Assembly (NCBI RefSeq): GCF_032854445.1
Contig: NC_088300.1
Coordinates: 34,081,608-34,145,607 of the forward strand
Origin: Liolophura sinensis
Taxonomy: Eukaryota; Mollusca; Polyplacophora; Chitonida; Chitonidae
DNA: 64,000 nt
Direction: 5' to 3'
The translations under genes and the position numbers were made by a program. Within the stretch, counting starts at the first letter, position 1; each line of letters starts with the position of its first letter. The notes under the pieces were generated by a model. That model was not told the DNA's origin and did no database searches. It was given only the letters and a program-made list of their open reading frames with translations. Below are positions 22,608 through 34,387 of this stretch, piece by piece.

Positions 22608-25600
22608 CTATAAAAGACAACATCGAAAAGAGCAATATAATACAACTGTGCTGACTGGCTGATCAAGCGTAGCCTTCATTATCTAAATTCCAAAATATAC
22701 AAGGGATTTTCAGAAAATCATCTTCGGAGTAAAACAACATCCAATTTCAAATATACTGATAACAAATTGATTGACAGAGGCATTACTTATGTAAGAACCT
22801 ACATCGAAACGTCACCAACACAATAAATCCAGGAATTGTTATCCATAAGTAATGCCTCTGTCAATCTATACCATCCCAATTCCTAAATGCCTCTGAAAGA
22901 TGATAACAAATAGTTCATTTGTTTATTTTTTTATTCAAAACTTTAAATTTCCACTTACTTTTTCATCTTCGTATGTGTCATGGCAATTTAATAAGGCCAA
23001 TAAAACAATGATTCCATGTCCATTTGATTTTTATCAATGTAAATGAAACTGTCACTGTGAAAAATTTACATTACGGCAGTAGAAAATGCAGAAGAATTAA
23101 TACATAAAAAATGCTTCAAATCGTGGATATAAGGTTGCAAAAAGGTAACCAGTAAAACAACTGTTATTAAAACAGGTTATACCAGAGATTTTGGGCAAAA
23201 AATTTATATCCACCATTCAAATTTTCTGTATTTACCAGGAGTAGCTCATATTAGTGCCTCTCAGTACATATCAGTCTCACACATGTACTGTTTATAGTGT
23301 TAAAATTCCAAGCTTGAAAAAATACTTGCATGAACAAGTGGATTTGAATTAATTAAAATCCTTCATGCAAAGTTTTACACAGAGAAGCTGTTTAGGCACA
23401 TGAAAAAAAAGTTTTACATAGAAGCTGTTTAGGCACATGAAAAAACTACTTCTTTTGCCTCATGGAAAAATGGTCAAGGCATATAAAATGAAACCAGGAC
23501 AGGGAAAGATAAATAAATGTGTGAAAAGCCTTACTTCCAGGAATGACTGGGTTTTGAAGTTTGAAAAAAAAAAAACAATCTCTTGTCCGTCATTAGACCT
23601 GTTCAAAGCTGTGCACATTCTGCTGCACATCACACTCTTCAACCGTCGACAATGCATTTACCTAGCCACACAGCACATTTAATTTACTCACCTTGAGTAA
23701 CCAAAAAATGTTTTCAAAATTCACTGCATTTGATAAAAGTGAGAGAGAGACGGTCATGGAGACAGCCACTCCAGTTTTTTAATGATGTCTTATTTTACTG
23801 GGTTTTAATCAGACAAATGTGAGGTGCTTCCAGGCATATAAACCCAAATATATATTGACTACACAGCGACTTACTTCCATGTTTCTGAACAACTTTAACA
23901 CAAAATTCTGAGGGTCCACATGGTCGCCATGGAAACATGATCAGGTTAAGATTTTCACCACATCCTCCCATGGAACTGGAGCAGCGATGACAGAAAAGCC
24001 CTGTACCTGGAATAATACAACAATGGTATTTGATCAGTCACATGCTATAAGCAATTCCTGTCTGATCTGGCACACCAAATTATTTAAATTAAATCTTAAA
24101 AGTCATAGTATATAGAAGGGTTTATAATATGCAAGTTGTACAAGTTATACATCGCTAATGTGCAAGTTATACATGCAAGTTGTGCAAGTTATACATCCCT
24201 AATGTGCAAGTTATACTTAGTACATGTCATTCTAAACTTTCTTCATAAATTTTTTTCTAAACTTCTTTTCAAATAGGGTTTATTAATTGGGTTAGAATGT
24301 CAAAGAATCACACAAAACAAAACAAAAAGTATGGAAAGAAATATGTTTTATGAATTGTTTTAAAACTGAATTAGTAACAACAACTAGGTAAAACACAGTT
24401 AATTACCGTTCTGTTGGCATATGACCTAAAATTTGCCCTCAAAAAGCTCTGAGTTTATGTAAGGGGCAAATATGTCATAAAATAATTACTCTTAGTGCTA
24501 AAGATTAGATTTTTCCAGACAAATATCATCCTGCCTTCCAAAGAAACCTCCAAAGGCAAAAATACCTTTTTGAACATGAACAGAATTGCTATGATGAGGC
24601 CATCTCAGGATTAATCAGGGGCAAAACTTTTGGTCACTCACCATAATTTTAAATTTGAATTAACCATAGTGAAAAACTTAGATGCATAATTTTCTATAAC
24701 GGATCAGCTAGATCATATGGCATAAAAAAGAAAAGTACATGCTGAAAAAAAAAATTATCAAAGGAAGAAATAAACAAATCGTAAAATTTAATGTTTGCCC
24801 AAAATATCACAAAGATAATCAAAAATGTATAAAGACTGCTGCAAATCTTAAATGATGGTGAAAGGAATACAAGCTGTATTTGACTGTCTTCATTTTCTAT
24901 GAACACAATTATCTTTGACAATAATGGGCATGACCAAGGTCTGGAAGTGTCAAAATGTCTCTTTATTAGTTACTGGTATCTTCTGAGATATAATTTATGG
25001 ATCTTTCTGTGCAATACATGTTCAATTCTTACAATAGGGCCACACCGAATTACCTCCCTTGAGGTCACTCTCCTATTTAAAAGGTGTGTTTTTGGAGTAA
25101 GGTGTGGTTGGGTGAGATTTCAGAAAATGGCTAATAGCAAGTTTCTGAGTTAAAGCACCATAAGCTAGTTGATGACCTAACTTCAAGGCAGAATTTAATT
25201 TTGTAAACTTATTAAGAAAGCCAAGGATAAACGTTATATATTTTTTTCTTTATCCATTTAGAGGTAATTTTAAAATCCTGGCCCTATTTAACTACAACAG
25301 ACAGCATAAGCTCGAACTCTTAAGCTGAAAACATCAACTTCTTTTACGATTTCTTGACATTTCTATGACTCTAAAAGAGTGATGTCATGTTTTACACTAC
25401 ATCTAGTCTAGTGTAATACCAATAGTACACCATTCAATTACAGACGAAGACGATTCAAATTTGTGTACAAGATAGAGTTTAACCAATGTGAATTAAGTCA
25501 TGCTAATTACAATTTGTATGATATTTTGTCATGAACTGTGAATAAACAATGTAAATGATAAAGCATTGGGAAAAGCACTTGGGAGACAAACATCAAATGA

Positions 25601-26791
25601 CTACATTAGGCCAAAACCCAAAACCAGTTAGAAATGTATATACTCACTTTTCACTAGAAATGAATGTAAAAACACATATATTTACTGGTAATTTGAAGAG
25701 AAAAACAAATAGAATTTTGAAGCATACTGACATGGTTTTATTTCACAAGAATTTTGAAGACTCATCCATTTACTGCATAAGACATTTTGTTAATTAGTTG
25801 GGGTGTTTTTTTTTTCAACACAATAACAGTTTCCATTGTTTGTAATATGGATTTTTACATATATTGTATGGAATGTGTATGCAAATGTGATATGTTATTA
25901 TTCTGATATATATAAGCCTACAGAGAAGTGCAAAATCCCATGTAACATTTGCACTGTCAGCCTTGTAAGCCAGATCAGAGTATAATACAATCCATCCTAG
26001 TTGTTCGTTCAACTTCATCCCTGATGTATGGGCAATAAACACTGACCAGATGGCGGGGGGGGGGGGGGGGGAGTGCGTGTGGGAGGTTGGTGGTAGGGTG
26101 GGGTTTGGTGGTTTGGGAGGTGGGGGGGAGTAACAATCGTGGACATGGGGACATTGAGATAATGCAGACGGAGGTTTTCCTAATAAACATTTACCTGAAG
26201 GATGGGTAACTTCGGTGGGGGATGTGTGGTGGGGGGGGGAGTACAAAATTATAGATGTTTAACTACCCTAGCTTACCTCTATAAGCTTTCTATCGTCTTA
26301 ATCTCTAACCTTAAGGCTCTGAACTGGTTTTTAAACTGATTAGAACATTTACTACGGCAGCCTCTACAAGGTCTGAACACTGGCTGCGTATTACATATAA
26401 CCTCATATACATGTATATGCTACCACGTTGGATACTATGGCCATTACACAAACTATCTGGATATACAAAAATGTATGTACAAATGATCAATCACTCCTGT
26501 CTCTATAAAATTAATTCTTTGCAAATTAGCTAGGTACAACTATCAAACACAAACTTAGGTGAACCTCCATTAAAAATTAAGATTTGGTAACTTCCGTTTA
26601 CCTGCGTCCGCCATTTTAAGCATAAACTGAACCGCTCCGACACCAGGTACACACTTTCTAATAGGCACTCACACACCTGTCCACATAACCGATCATCAAT
26701 TCCTTTACAGATTATTAGAAAAACTTATATTACCTTCTTGCACGAGAGCCATAAGCCCAAGCAGCACCAGACAAGTTGTAGACCACCCCAT
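22336..26791 (-). CDS. LU (Ly6/uPAR) domain GPI-anchored protein, complete, three exons (gene 3)
   Basis: Complete minus-strand gene. Exon 1 is 26791-26734 (ATG plus signal peptide), exon 2 is 24006-23875 and exon 3 is 22607-22336 (stop included). Both introns are phase 1, and the three exons total 462 bases, exactly 153 codons plus stop. Residues 1-19 (MGWSTTCLVLLGLMALVQE) form a signal peptide. The mature part has ten LU cysteines at 25, 28, 35, 49, 55, 72, 95, 117, 119 and 125, with the closing CFCNDFNGCN and the diagnostic Asn at 126. Residues 135-150 (FLPVAVFCGLLTYFVS) are the hydrophobic GPI-type tail. The start has a good context (AAAATGG). Such proteins sit on the outer face of the plasma membrane; the ligand or receptor is unknown. 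The loop between C72 and C95 is basic (RHRLRMPVLRR), unlike the neighbours, and may be a binding surface or a cleavage site (inference). Confidence 0.92.
22769..22866. repeat. Perfect 23-bp inverted repeat with a 52-base loop
   Basis: GATTGACAGAGGCATTACTT and three further bases at 22769-22791 are exactly reverse-complemented at 22844-22866. It lies inside intron 2 of LU gene 3. It could be a small hairpin element or a palindromic duplication. The 98-base span is in the size range of a hairpin RNA precursor, but nothing else supports that. Confidence 0.9.
23372..23446. repeat. Two-copy tandem duplication of about 38 bp
   Basis: The segment GTTTTACA..AGAAGCTGTTTAGGCACATG plus an A-run occurs twice in direct succession with a small difference (CACAGAG versus CATAG). 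It is a recent slippage-type duplication. Confidence 0.85.
23875..24006 (-). CDS. Exon 2 of LU gene 3 (first LU exon)
   Basis: 132 bases between a CCAG acceptor and a GTAAGT donor. It starts with GT (split Gly) then TGLFCHRCSSSMGGCGENLN... and ends KVVQKHG plus one base. It contains Cys 25, 28, 35, 49 and 55. Confidence 0.92.
24128..24218. repeat. Short direct repeats of a GTGCAAGTTATACAT word
   Basis: CAAGTTATACATC followed by GCTAATGTGCAAGTTATACA is repeated with a period near 45 bases, about two copies. A local tandem duplication inside intron 1 of LU gene 3. Confidence 0.75.
26055..26128 (+). repeat. G-rich tract with potential to form G-quadruplexes
   Basis: Seventeen consecutive G (26055-26071), then a GGGAGG/GGTGGTAGGG/TGGGGTTTGG series and a further run of seven G. 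The many closely spaced G-runs are on the non-template side for plus transcription, so the LU gene 3 pre-mRNA is C-rich here. A second short run of nine to ten G lies at 26230-26239. Confidence 0.85.
26734..26791 (-). CDS. Exon 1 of LU gene 3 (start and signal peptide)
   Basis: ATG at 26791-26789 opens MGWSTTCLVLLGLMALVQE plus one base, followed by donor GTAATA. The phase-1 end joins exactly to exon 2. It has a typical short N-region and a Leu-rich core. Only this ATG gives a signal peptide. Confidence 0.88.
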
Positions 26792-27429
26792 TTTGATGAT
26801 CCGTTTTACACCATGGCCAGTTTAAAGTAACAGTCACCACTAAGGTATGTGGGACACAAGCTAATGAATATTCATCGCCAGGTAAAATTTTCACCTGTGT
26901 TTTTCAAGGGAGATAATCATGTCAATCTACTGACTCGCCTGTATGCATTTAGCTACTCTTCGTATGTCAGAGAAAATGGTTTTCCCCAGAGAGAGGGGGC
27001 CTGTTTATCAATAGCTTTCAAATGATATCATAGCTGCTCTTAGACAATCATCAGCCCACTTCTAAGTCACGTGACTAGAGTACTGGCGATGAGAACAAAC
27101 CGAATTTAATCCACGTGAGATAGGATATGAATATTGTAAAATATAGTTTTTAGATAAGAAATTTTTTTCCGGAAAAGTAATCAGAATGAGCATAACCTAC
27201 AGATATCATAGTTTCATTGTCCTGTAGTTAAACTTTAGAAATCGGGAAAAATCATCATTTCGCCTATTTAGCACCATGCTATTTATCAACTCCTGGCCCT
27301 TTCGAGGTACCCGGCTGATCAAATCTATGGATATTTAGTTAGTTTATCAGGTTGATGGCTTTATTTACACTATATGCTCAGTTTCAAACTATATCATTAA
27401 AATATGGTCAATCGTCTGGTGGGAAATAA
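26792..27429. other. Upstream region of LU gene 3
   Basis: Probable 5' UTR and promoter of the minus-strand LU gene 3. No unambiguous TATA box was seen in the first 150 bases. No plus-strand gene was recognised. Confidence 0.35.
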
Positions 27430-27690
27430 GCCTCGATTAAAGTGCTGCGCTGGAGCGATCATCAGATCGTTCCCGCCAGTGAATTATCAAGTTCGAATCT
27501 AGCTTTCAATACTTTTACTGCAGATTTAAGTCTGAAGGCGTGGTAGGTAGCAGCCGAACGTCAGTGGGTTTACTCCTAGCGCTCCGGTTTCCCTCCACAC
27601 ACAAGCCTGACACCAGTCATGTAACACGGCGATCGTTGAACGAGATAAGCTGAACATATCCAACTCTTACTGCATTTACCAGGCAGCCGA
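27430..27690 (+). mobile_element. Possible tRNA-derived SINE of a different family (SINE-D)
   Basis: A B-box-like AGTTCGAATCTAGC (27490-27503) is followed by a GC-richer body with CTCCGGTTTCCCTCCACACA, which resembles the central C-rich block of SINE-A but is not the same sequence. It is followed by a (TA)n tract that may have served as tail. The boundaries are a guess. Confidence 0.4.
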
Positions 27691-27704
27691 TTGTCTTTAT
27701 GTGT

Positions 27705-27707
<3 letters not shown>

Positions 27708-27789
<82 letters not shown>
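27708..27789. repeat. (TA)n microsatellite, about 82 bp
   Basis: Uninterrupted alternating AT directly after the possible SINE-D body. Confidence 0.97.
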
Positions 27790-27793
<4 letters not shown>

Positions 27794-28521
27794 CAAGTGG
27801 AAAAACCTTTACTGTAGTATTTAACACCAATCAAACAAACAAGTCTTTTAAGAAAACCTGCATGCTAGCTTTCAGTTTGCTGTGAGCACTCGTGTTACAC
27901 ATTTCTACTTTTCAAGGCAAAGCCGGTGACACAGTTTAATTGATATATCATAACACACTTTCAAAATGATTCAGCATAGCTGCAAACGAAGTGTACAGGT
28001 TTAGAAAGGTATATTCCTGTATACGATCAATGTTCGCTTCACTTTGACTTGCTCCTCCGGCCTTTAGCCTTAAAAAATAGACCTTTACCGAAGTGTGCAT
28101 GAGTGGGTAAAGTTTAGAAATGGTAATATTTTATGCAAGCGTAAAAAAAGATTCTGGAATATTAACAGAAATATATTTTCCGTTTAAAAACATTGCGCAG
28201 ATCGATATAGATGTGTATAGCTGCATTACTGGAGAATTTTGCCCCGAATACAAGCTTCTCGATGCTTTCGCTAGCCGGGTAATCTAGACTGCAACAGCTA
28301 AACCATTAGGCCGTACAAAATAGGCGACGTAGCGTGTTTGGATCACCAAAAAACCGCGTATACCACCTGAGGTCGACATGTGGTTTTTCATGTACAGTAC
28401 GTGTATATGTGCAGTCGTTTTCTTTGGAGCCTGTCGGGTTAGTTTTCCCCGCTCATGACAAAATTCATGACAAAATCCACAGTCTTATAAGACGAGATAT
28501 TTGTACATTTCACTTATAAAT
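27790..28521. other. Gene-free spacer
   Basis: No gene, SINE body or tandem array was recognised. A weak tRNA-like stretch on the minus strand lies near 28250-28315. Confidence 0.35.
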
Positions 28522-28752
28522 TGAGCAGCAGAATGACTGAAGGACCTCCTACTAATGCGGTTGCTGTGAGTTCAAGCCCAGAACACGCAGGCTTCCTGCC
28601 AGGTCGTAAACGTACGTGGGAACGCCATCCGGCAACCTGCGGTAAGTGGTGGGCACACACCGGGCTCTGCCCACTTTCCTCCCACCATAATGCTTGCCGC
28701 CATCGTATGAGTGAAATCCTCTTGAGGTAAACACCAAACAAATAAATAAATG
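28522..28752 (+). mobile_element. SINE-A copy, forward, missing the A-box end
   Basis: ACTAATGCGGTTGCTGTGAG, TTCAAGCCCAG (B-box), GCTTCCTGCC, GTACGTGGGAA, CAACCTGCGG, CTTTCCTCCCACCATAATGC, ATGAGTGAAAT, TCTTGAG and CAAATAAATAAATG. It carries modest divergence and a GTAAGTGG change in the central block. Confidence 0.9.
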
Positions 28753-29697
28753 AAAAAAATATAAAATAAATTGTGACTGACTCCACAATCTTTACTTCTA
28801 CGATGGTGGTTTTGTGAGTGGACAAAACCGGATTAAACCACCAACCTTTGGCAAAGTCAATGAAAATTTGAATTCACACATGTTTTCAGGCTTTCAACCA
28901 TGAGTCAGCACGCACAAAGTCACCAGCATCTTACTGCTATCACGCAACCTCACAAGTGCATGGGGCCTACACTAGCCAGCATGCAACCTCGCTATAGGGT
29001 ATGCATCCTATACCATCTAGCGTGCAGCCTCACTACCGTAGCCTACCCGTCAGCATGTACCCAACCTCAGCAGTGTAGGCCCTCTTTTTAGTAGCATCTG
29101 TCAGGCTGATGAGACGCAAAATAGCTGGACACTGACCAAGCCAACGAATTTTACAGGTATTTTTAACAAGTATGCTATTGTCTTTGTTCGTATTTCTTAA
29201 CACCAATGTGTTAATTAAAATTCTGGACATTATTTTCTTAATTTCGACTGTTTGAGAATTTTCACTATTACAAATGGAAAATTGCAAAGCAGTACCGGCG
29301 AGTACAAAAAGCACGTGACTTTTAATACCTGTATTTAACAGAATAAATTGACCTGTATACCGCGTTGTACGAATAGATTAGTAGTCCAAGGGAGATCACT
29401 CCTATCGCACTACATACACAAAGATTGTCTCCATGTATAATGTTTGTGTTAGTAAATGTCCCTTATGTACTAGATTCTATAAGTTGCTGTGTTCTTTAGG
29501 AAAATCCGTGATTGCGTTTGCGTTATCTCTGTATTTGAATTGCATACATCACCATACTTTATATTACCAAAATTTGAACATCTGAAACGAACAATTAAAA
29601 TACGTAAACCCTGCTATTACTATTGCACATTTTTTAAGAACTGTACATTCTTGTGCCGGCAAACCAAATTTGATGTTGTATATAAGAATTCCAGATG
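28753..29697. other. Gene-free spacer
   Basis: Words such as GCATGCAACCTC, TACACTAGCCAGCATGCAAC and AGCGTGCAGCCTCACTA between 28900 and 29080 recur loosely and suggest a small degenerate tandem repeat of about 45-60 bases. No gene seen. Confidence 0.4.
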
Positions 29698-29845
29698 ATC
29701 TCCGCCCGTTCTCCACCAGTCGACGGGAAAACCATCTCACTGGCAAGGTAACTGACAAACCTCCTGATTAAAAGCCGCACAAGCCAGTATCGAGATTCGA
29801 ACCTGCAAACTTACTGTCCTAAGACTAATGGACTTCAAAAGATTT
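29698..29845 (-). mobile_element. tRNA-derived SINE of another family (SINE-C), reverse
   Basis: On the minus strand it reads a tRNA-like head with B-box GGTTCGAATCTCG (complement of 29788-29800), then TACTGGCTTGTGCGGC and a body containing GTTACCTTGCCAGTGAGATG. The body differs from SINE-A and SINE-B. Only one copy is in the window, so family membership is inferred from the tRNA-like head. Confidence 0.5.
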
Positions 29846-32800
29846 TTTCAGTACATTTCTGTGTTTTGTGTGTCATGAAACTATCATCCACCTAACTTGC
29901 CACCCATTGAATGAATTAACCTTTTTAAATGTTGGTACTATTAAGGCTTTACGGTATGATCTGACTACTATACACTGATCAGAGGCGTTTTAGACAGTTT
30001 GCAGATTTAAAACACCTGCCATCGCGTGACCATGCCTACAGTCAATTGAAATCTGATCTACACGTCAGATTATGTGGGCTATGCGATCAAGATGTGTCCC
30101 AAAGCACTCTGATTTTTGCAGAATGTATACCATGCAAACAGCAATGATCGTAGCCGATCAGCTCAGGACCGTGTCAGCTCGAGGTTTCAAGTTCAAATCC
30201 AGCTCTCTCTGAGTCGGCTGCAGTATAACTCGAAGAGGCACGAGGTGGTACCGATATAGTGAAGCGGCACAGCAAACGTACTGTGATGATAATACCAAAT
30301 CTGGCACACTGGTAGACAATAGCACTATAATTCTGCTTCTTTACGTCTTTGATGATCATTTTACAAAAATAGGAAGAGTTTGAGGACAGATGTGTCAAGA
30401 ATAGACATAAAAAAAACAACCAGTATATTTATATACTAACTGTAGAATTGTGAAACTGAGTTTGATGTGCAGTATCCTTAACACACGAGTATTTAGTCAA
30501 TAATTTGTGAGGGTGTTCGAAATCTTCACATTTTAGACACGATCTAACAAACGCTACATGCCCTAGGCAGAACCCTTTGATATATTACTATCCAATTAGC
30601 AATATTGTACAGGCTAAATGCGCTCAATTGTGAATGACGCCTTACTTTGGCTTTAAGCCTGAACGCCGCAGCCAAGAGATCCAGAGGACACCACAGTGGA
30701 GTCAAATAGTATACTGACAGTATACCGAAAATACATTCTGCAGATATTCTGAACCGCAAATCTTAATGTCACTTTTCCTTGTGACGTTTTTTGTGTTATT
30801 TCTGCGTACATGTATTTTAGCACCATTTTGTTTGCTTTTTTTCAGTGCTTGAGATCATAAGCCATTCTGACACCAGCTTGTATTCAAATGCACTCAGGCT
30901 CTTTACTTATTTTTTTCTGGTTTCTTTCTTCGGATATTTGATTATATCAGCTGGTTTCTACTTGTCACAAAGAAACTGGGTTTAGGGCCACGTATAAGAC
31001 TTAAGTTAAGGGTTAAGTTTTACGACTTATCGGTCTTAAGTTTTGGGACCTCTTTTGTCGGAAGTCGTAACTTGAAGACAGTACTAACTCACAAGTTTTA
31101 GTTTACGTCACGACTTAGAACTTTGGACTTTTAGCGAAACGGTGCCATGACCAGTGCGGTAATTCGGGGATTTGGCCCCAGAGAGGTTACATAAAAAAGT
31201 TGAAATGTCAAAATCCCATGGACCATGGAAATTTTGCTTGCTTAGAAATAACCCGCAGTCTGTGTTCGTGTACATACTTGTCTGATAAGGTATTTCATCA
31301 CGGACACGGACATTGTAAAAATCATATCGCTCTCAGTTATGTTAACGCGTATATGTAATGTGACCATAACAATTTGTCTTTCAATGAAATGATTGAATCC
31401 ATCCATTTGACTCTGCATGGATGGACAAGAAGACTTTCAACGTTCTGAGGCGTTCAATGTTCGATGTGCACAATGAAAGTTCTAAAATGATTCTCACTGG
31501 AACGGAACTTAGTTTAAATGCATGTCTGAAACATTGTGGTGGCCGACATGAAGCTTTGCCAAATTCAGAGCCTATACAAAGTTACATATATACCCACACA
31601 TCAAAAAGGATTGTCGACGCCATTTTTCCTGTGTACAGCAATCATTTTCACAGGCGATTTTCGCGATGATGGTTTTATCGGATTTACTTTACTTTGGTTT
31701 ATTAACCAAATTGTCGACTTTTTCCAGATGTTATCCAAGAAAATCTGTATTCTAGGTAGCTGTGTCTGTATGACGAGATCTCTATGGGATATGTGCATAC
31801 ATGACATGAAATTAGGCTGGATGCATGCATGAGGTCTGGGTGCCAGCCGGGTTTGGAACTCCAAGTACACTTCAGTCCATGCATTCCTAAATCGAAAGTT
31901 ATCTTATTCATGTCACATTTTTGCCTCACACTGTGGCACGTCGGACATCCTGTATGATTGTTTTTGCTTTTATGGGCGTTTGCGTACTCTATAACGGTCG
32001 TACGAAGACAACTTGTTTAATTCCGCTACTAATTCCATCAATATTTCACGAGCATATATGGGAGAAAGTGACAGTTACATACCAAAGGTCGGTAGTTTTA
32101 AGCCGGACACTCCAACTTCCTCCATCCATTGTAAAGTGAAAAATTTTAAAGTAGGGCGCTAAAACAACAATCAAATATATCATATATATTTTCGAAAAAC
32201 TCATGAGTCTATGCATGGGTGCCGATGAAAATCCACGTATCCAGTTTGGCACGTTTACGAATCTCAAATTTTCATCATGTCTTCAGACTGGCCATAAATT
32301 TATTCATAATTTCAGCATTGTTAGCGGAAATGTGTACAGAGGCCTCGAATCGCCACCTAAGTATTAGAACCTGATTTTCGGGGTGCGTGGCGTGTGCTGT
32401 TTTTCATGCGCGGTGTATAGCACATTTAACATTCGTCATATATATATGCGAGATCCTGATGGTTGTGCGTATAATATACATTATGAAAGGCTATAATCGC
32501 CCACTTCATTGAAATGTTATATTGATATATTAGGTTCTTTAATGACATATACATGCATAACAAACTCCGCCATATAATATATCGGCTGTTGAAGCATTAT
32601 CAAGCATTTATAAAAGATTGATTAGGTTCTTAAATGTCACATTGGAAGGATTGCAGTGGAGAATAAATCGGGCATTCAACGCCAACAGCTGTTGCATTAA
32701 ATGAATTCGTCTATGGAATCCATAAGTTCACCAAAAAGCTAATACTGCATAATTCACTGCATAGCACATCTTTAAAGCCTTGTTTGGGAGTAATTTTGAT

Positions 32801-32861
32801 TACTAAGACTTAATGTAAGTAGATCTTCATTTCGTGTTGATTATAGTTTTTATCATTAATT
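29846..32861. other. Gene-free spacer
   Basis: Contains a tRNA-like fragment with a B-box-like TTCAAGTTCAAATCCAGC (30186-30203) and a patch rich in ACTTAAG/TTAAGTT words (30995-31130) with internal partial palindromes. The open frames at 31421, 31536 and 31601 overlap one another on both strands and have no family features. Confidence 0.4.
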
Positions 32862-33066
32862 TAATTGATTTATTTTTTTCTGAGTTTTACGTGGTAATCA
32901 AGAATATTTCATTTACGCGACGGTGGACAGCAAGAGTAAGTTGCTGCCAGACCTTCCCACGTACCACGAGAGCGCAGCGGAGCGAGAATGAGCTGGACTT
33001 GACCTCGCAATGATCGCATTGGTGAGAGGCTTCAGGGTCATAGCACGCTAAGCACTAGGCCATGGA
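32862..33066 (-). mobile_element. SINE-A copy, reverse, with a central deletion
   Basis: Starts with the TTTATTT/GTTTTACG tail block and AAGAATATTTCATTTACGCG. It then jumps from ACAGCAAGAGTAA to GTTGCTGCCAGACCTTCCCA, losing the G-rich central block, and continues to CTGGACTTGACCTCGCAATG, GCATTGGTGAGAGGCTTCAG and CACTAGGCCATGG. Confidence 0.88.
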
Positions 33067-34387
33067 AAATCCCCCCCCACTCCACCCCCGCCACACCCCC
33101 ACCCTGTCCCACATACACATATCATATCACATTCTAACACTCCGCCAACAGATTTTCTGTTAAATTAACAGATTAGTATCAGATTTTTTTCAGCATCACG
33201 TCACATTATTGGGAATGGAAATGTGATGCAAAATGTAGTAGAACAACTACGAGAATTTGAAGTACATCATGTACGTTTAATCAATGCTCATATAACTATT
33301 TTTACAGTCATACCAAACAAAGGTGTAAAGGGGTAAACAAATACTTCATCACTTGTCAGATCAATGACAAAGCAACACACAACGTACAGGTAGGTGATGA
33401 CAAATAAATTAATACACACTTTCTACGCATTTACATTTATGCACTGTACTTACACACCACTAACAGGTCATTTTGTATGGGACAATACTGAACATACCGG
33501 ATCTGATCACATCATTACATCAATAAATGAATTTTCCTTTTTTTTTTCTTCCTTTGGTACAGGCCATACCCCACCATTTGGGCTTCTGATAAATTTGAAA
33601 GATTCAGGTTGCTACAGCTGAATTCAATACCAGAGAATTGTTTTTTTCTCTCTTTGGATTTGTACATGCTTTTACCTGGATAAATGATTAGCTGACAAGA
33701 GAATAAGTCGTGTGTCAAAAAATAAAGCTATTTTACTATTTATCTGACAAAAAAGTACAATGTATATTGATGAAATGAAGATCAAAAAACATAATACTGC
33801 AATGAAGAATTATCTGTAGCTACTTGTGCATACGTAAGCCTTTAGGCAATGGAGACGTTCACAAATTGTAGTCTCATCTTGACTAGATACACAGGTACAC
33901 ACATAGAAAATGTAAAAAAAAAATACTGTAAATTACTACATATTTCAGTCAAACTGTGCATAAACAAGAACAGAGTAACACACTGCACATGTAAATTTGT
34001 AACAAAAAATATTTGAAGTAACATTTTTTAACAAAAGCTATAACAAAAATTAGTGCATTACAGTGCAACATACTTTTCGTGTACTGTTCTAAGCACAAAG
34101 GAATAAAAATTGTGCTCAGAAAATGTGACAACATGTAGTATCTAAGACCAGAATAACATGAAAAAATTTTCTTTAGTCCCAATAACAGTATGCTAATAAT
34201 AATAATAACTATAATCAATACAATAAAGAGACAACTGACCTATTAATTTTATGGTTTTGACCTCAAAGACAGATAACTTAGTATTCACAGTTCAAGTAAC
34301 AATGGTCATTAAGATCATGCAGACAAGGCCACTGTCCTAACGTCTTTTTTTTCACTCCAGACAAAGATAAGTGTGACATAGTTGTGT

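Larger units (their letters stand above)
22608..23874 (-). other. Intron 2 of LU gene 3 (phase 1)
   Basis: About 1.27 kb, GTAAGT donor and TATAG acceptor. It contains the 23-bp inverted repeat (22769-22866) and a 38-bp tandem duplication (23372-23446). No exon was seen. Confidence 0.88.
24007..26733 (-). other. Intron 1 of LU gene 3 (phase 1)
   Basis: About 2.7 kb. It contains a short repeat of the word GTGCAAGTTATACAT (24128-24218), AT-rich sequence, and two G-rich blocks (26055-26128 and 26230-26239). The proline-rich minus-strand frames over 25815-26246 are by-products of the G-runs. Confidence 0.85.

Noticed and set aside
25815-26246. 143-codon proline/histidine-rich minus-strand frame
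   Set aside because: It reads the complement of the G-runs in intron 1 of LU gene 3.
31421-31929. Cluster of overlapping plus and minus frames
   Set aside because: They overlap on opposite strands and have no family motif, Kozak context or splice signals.
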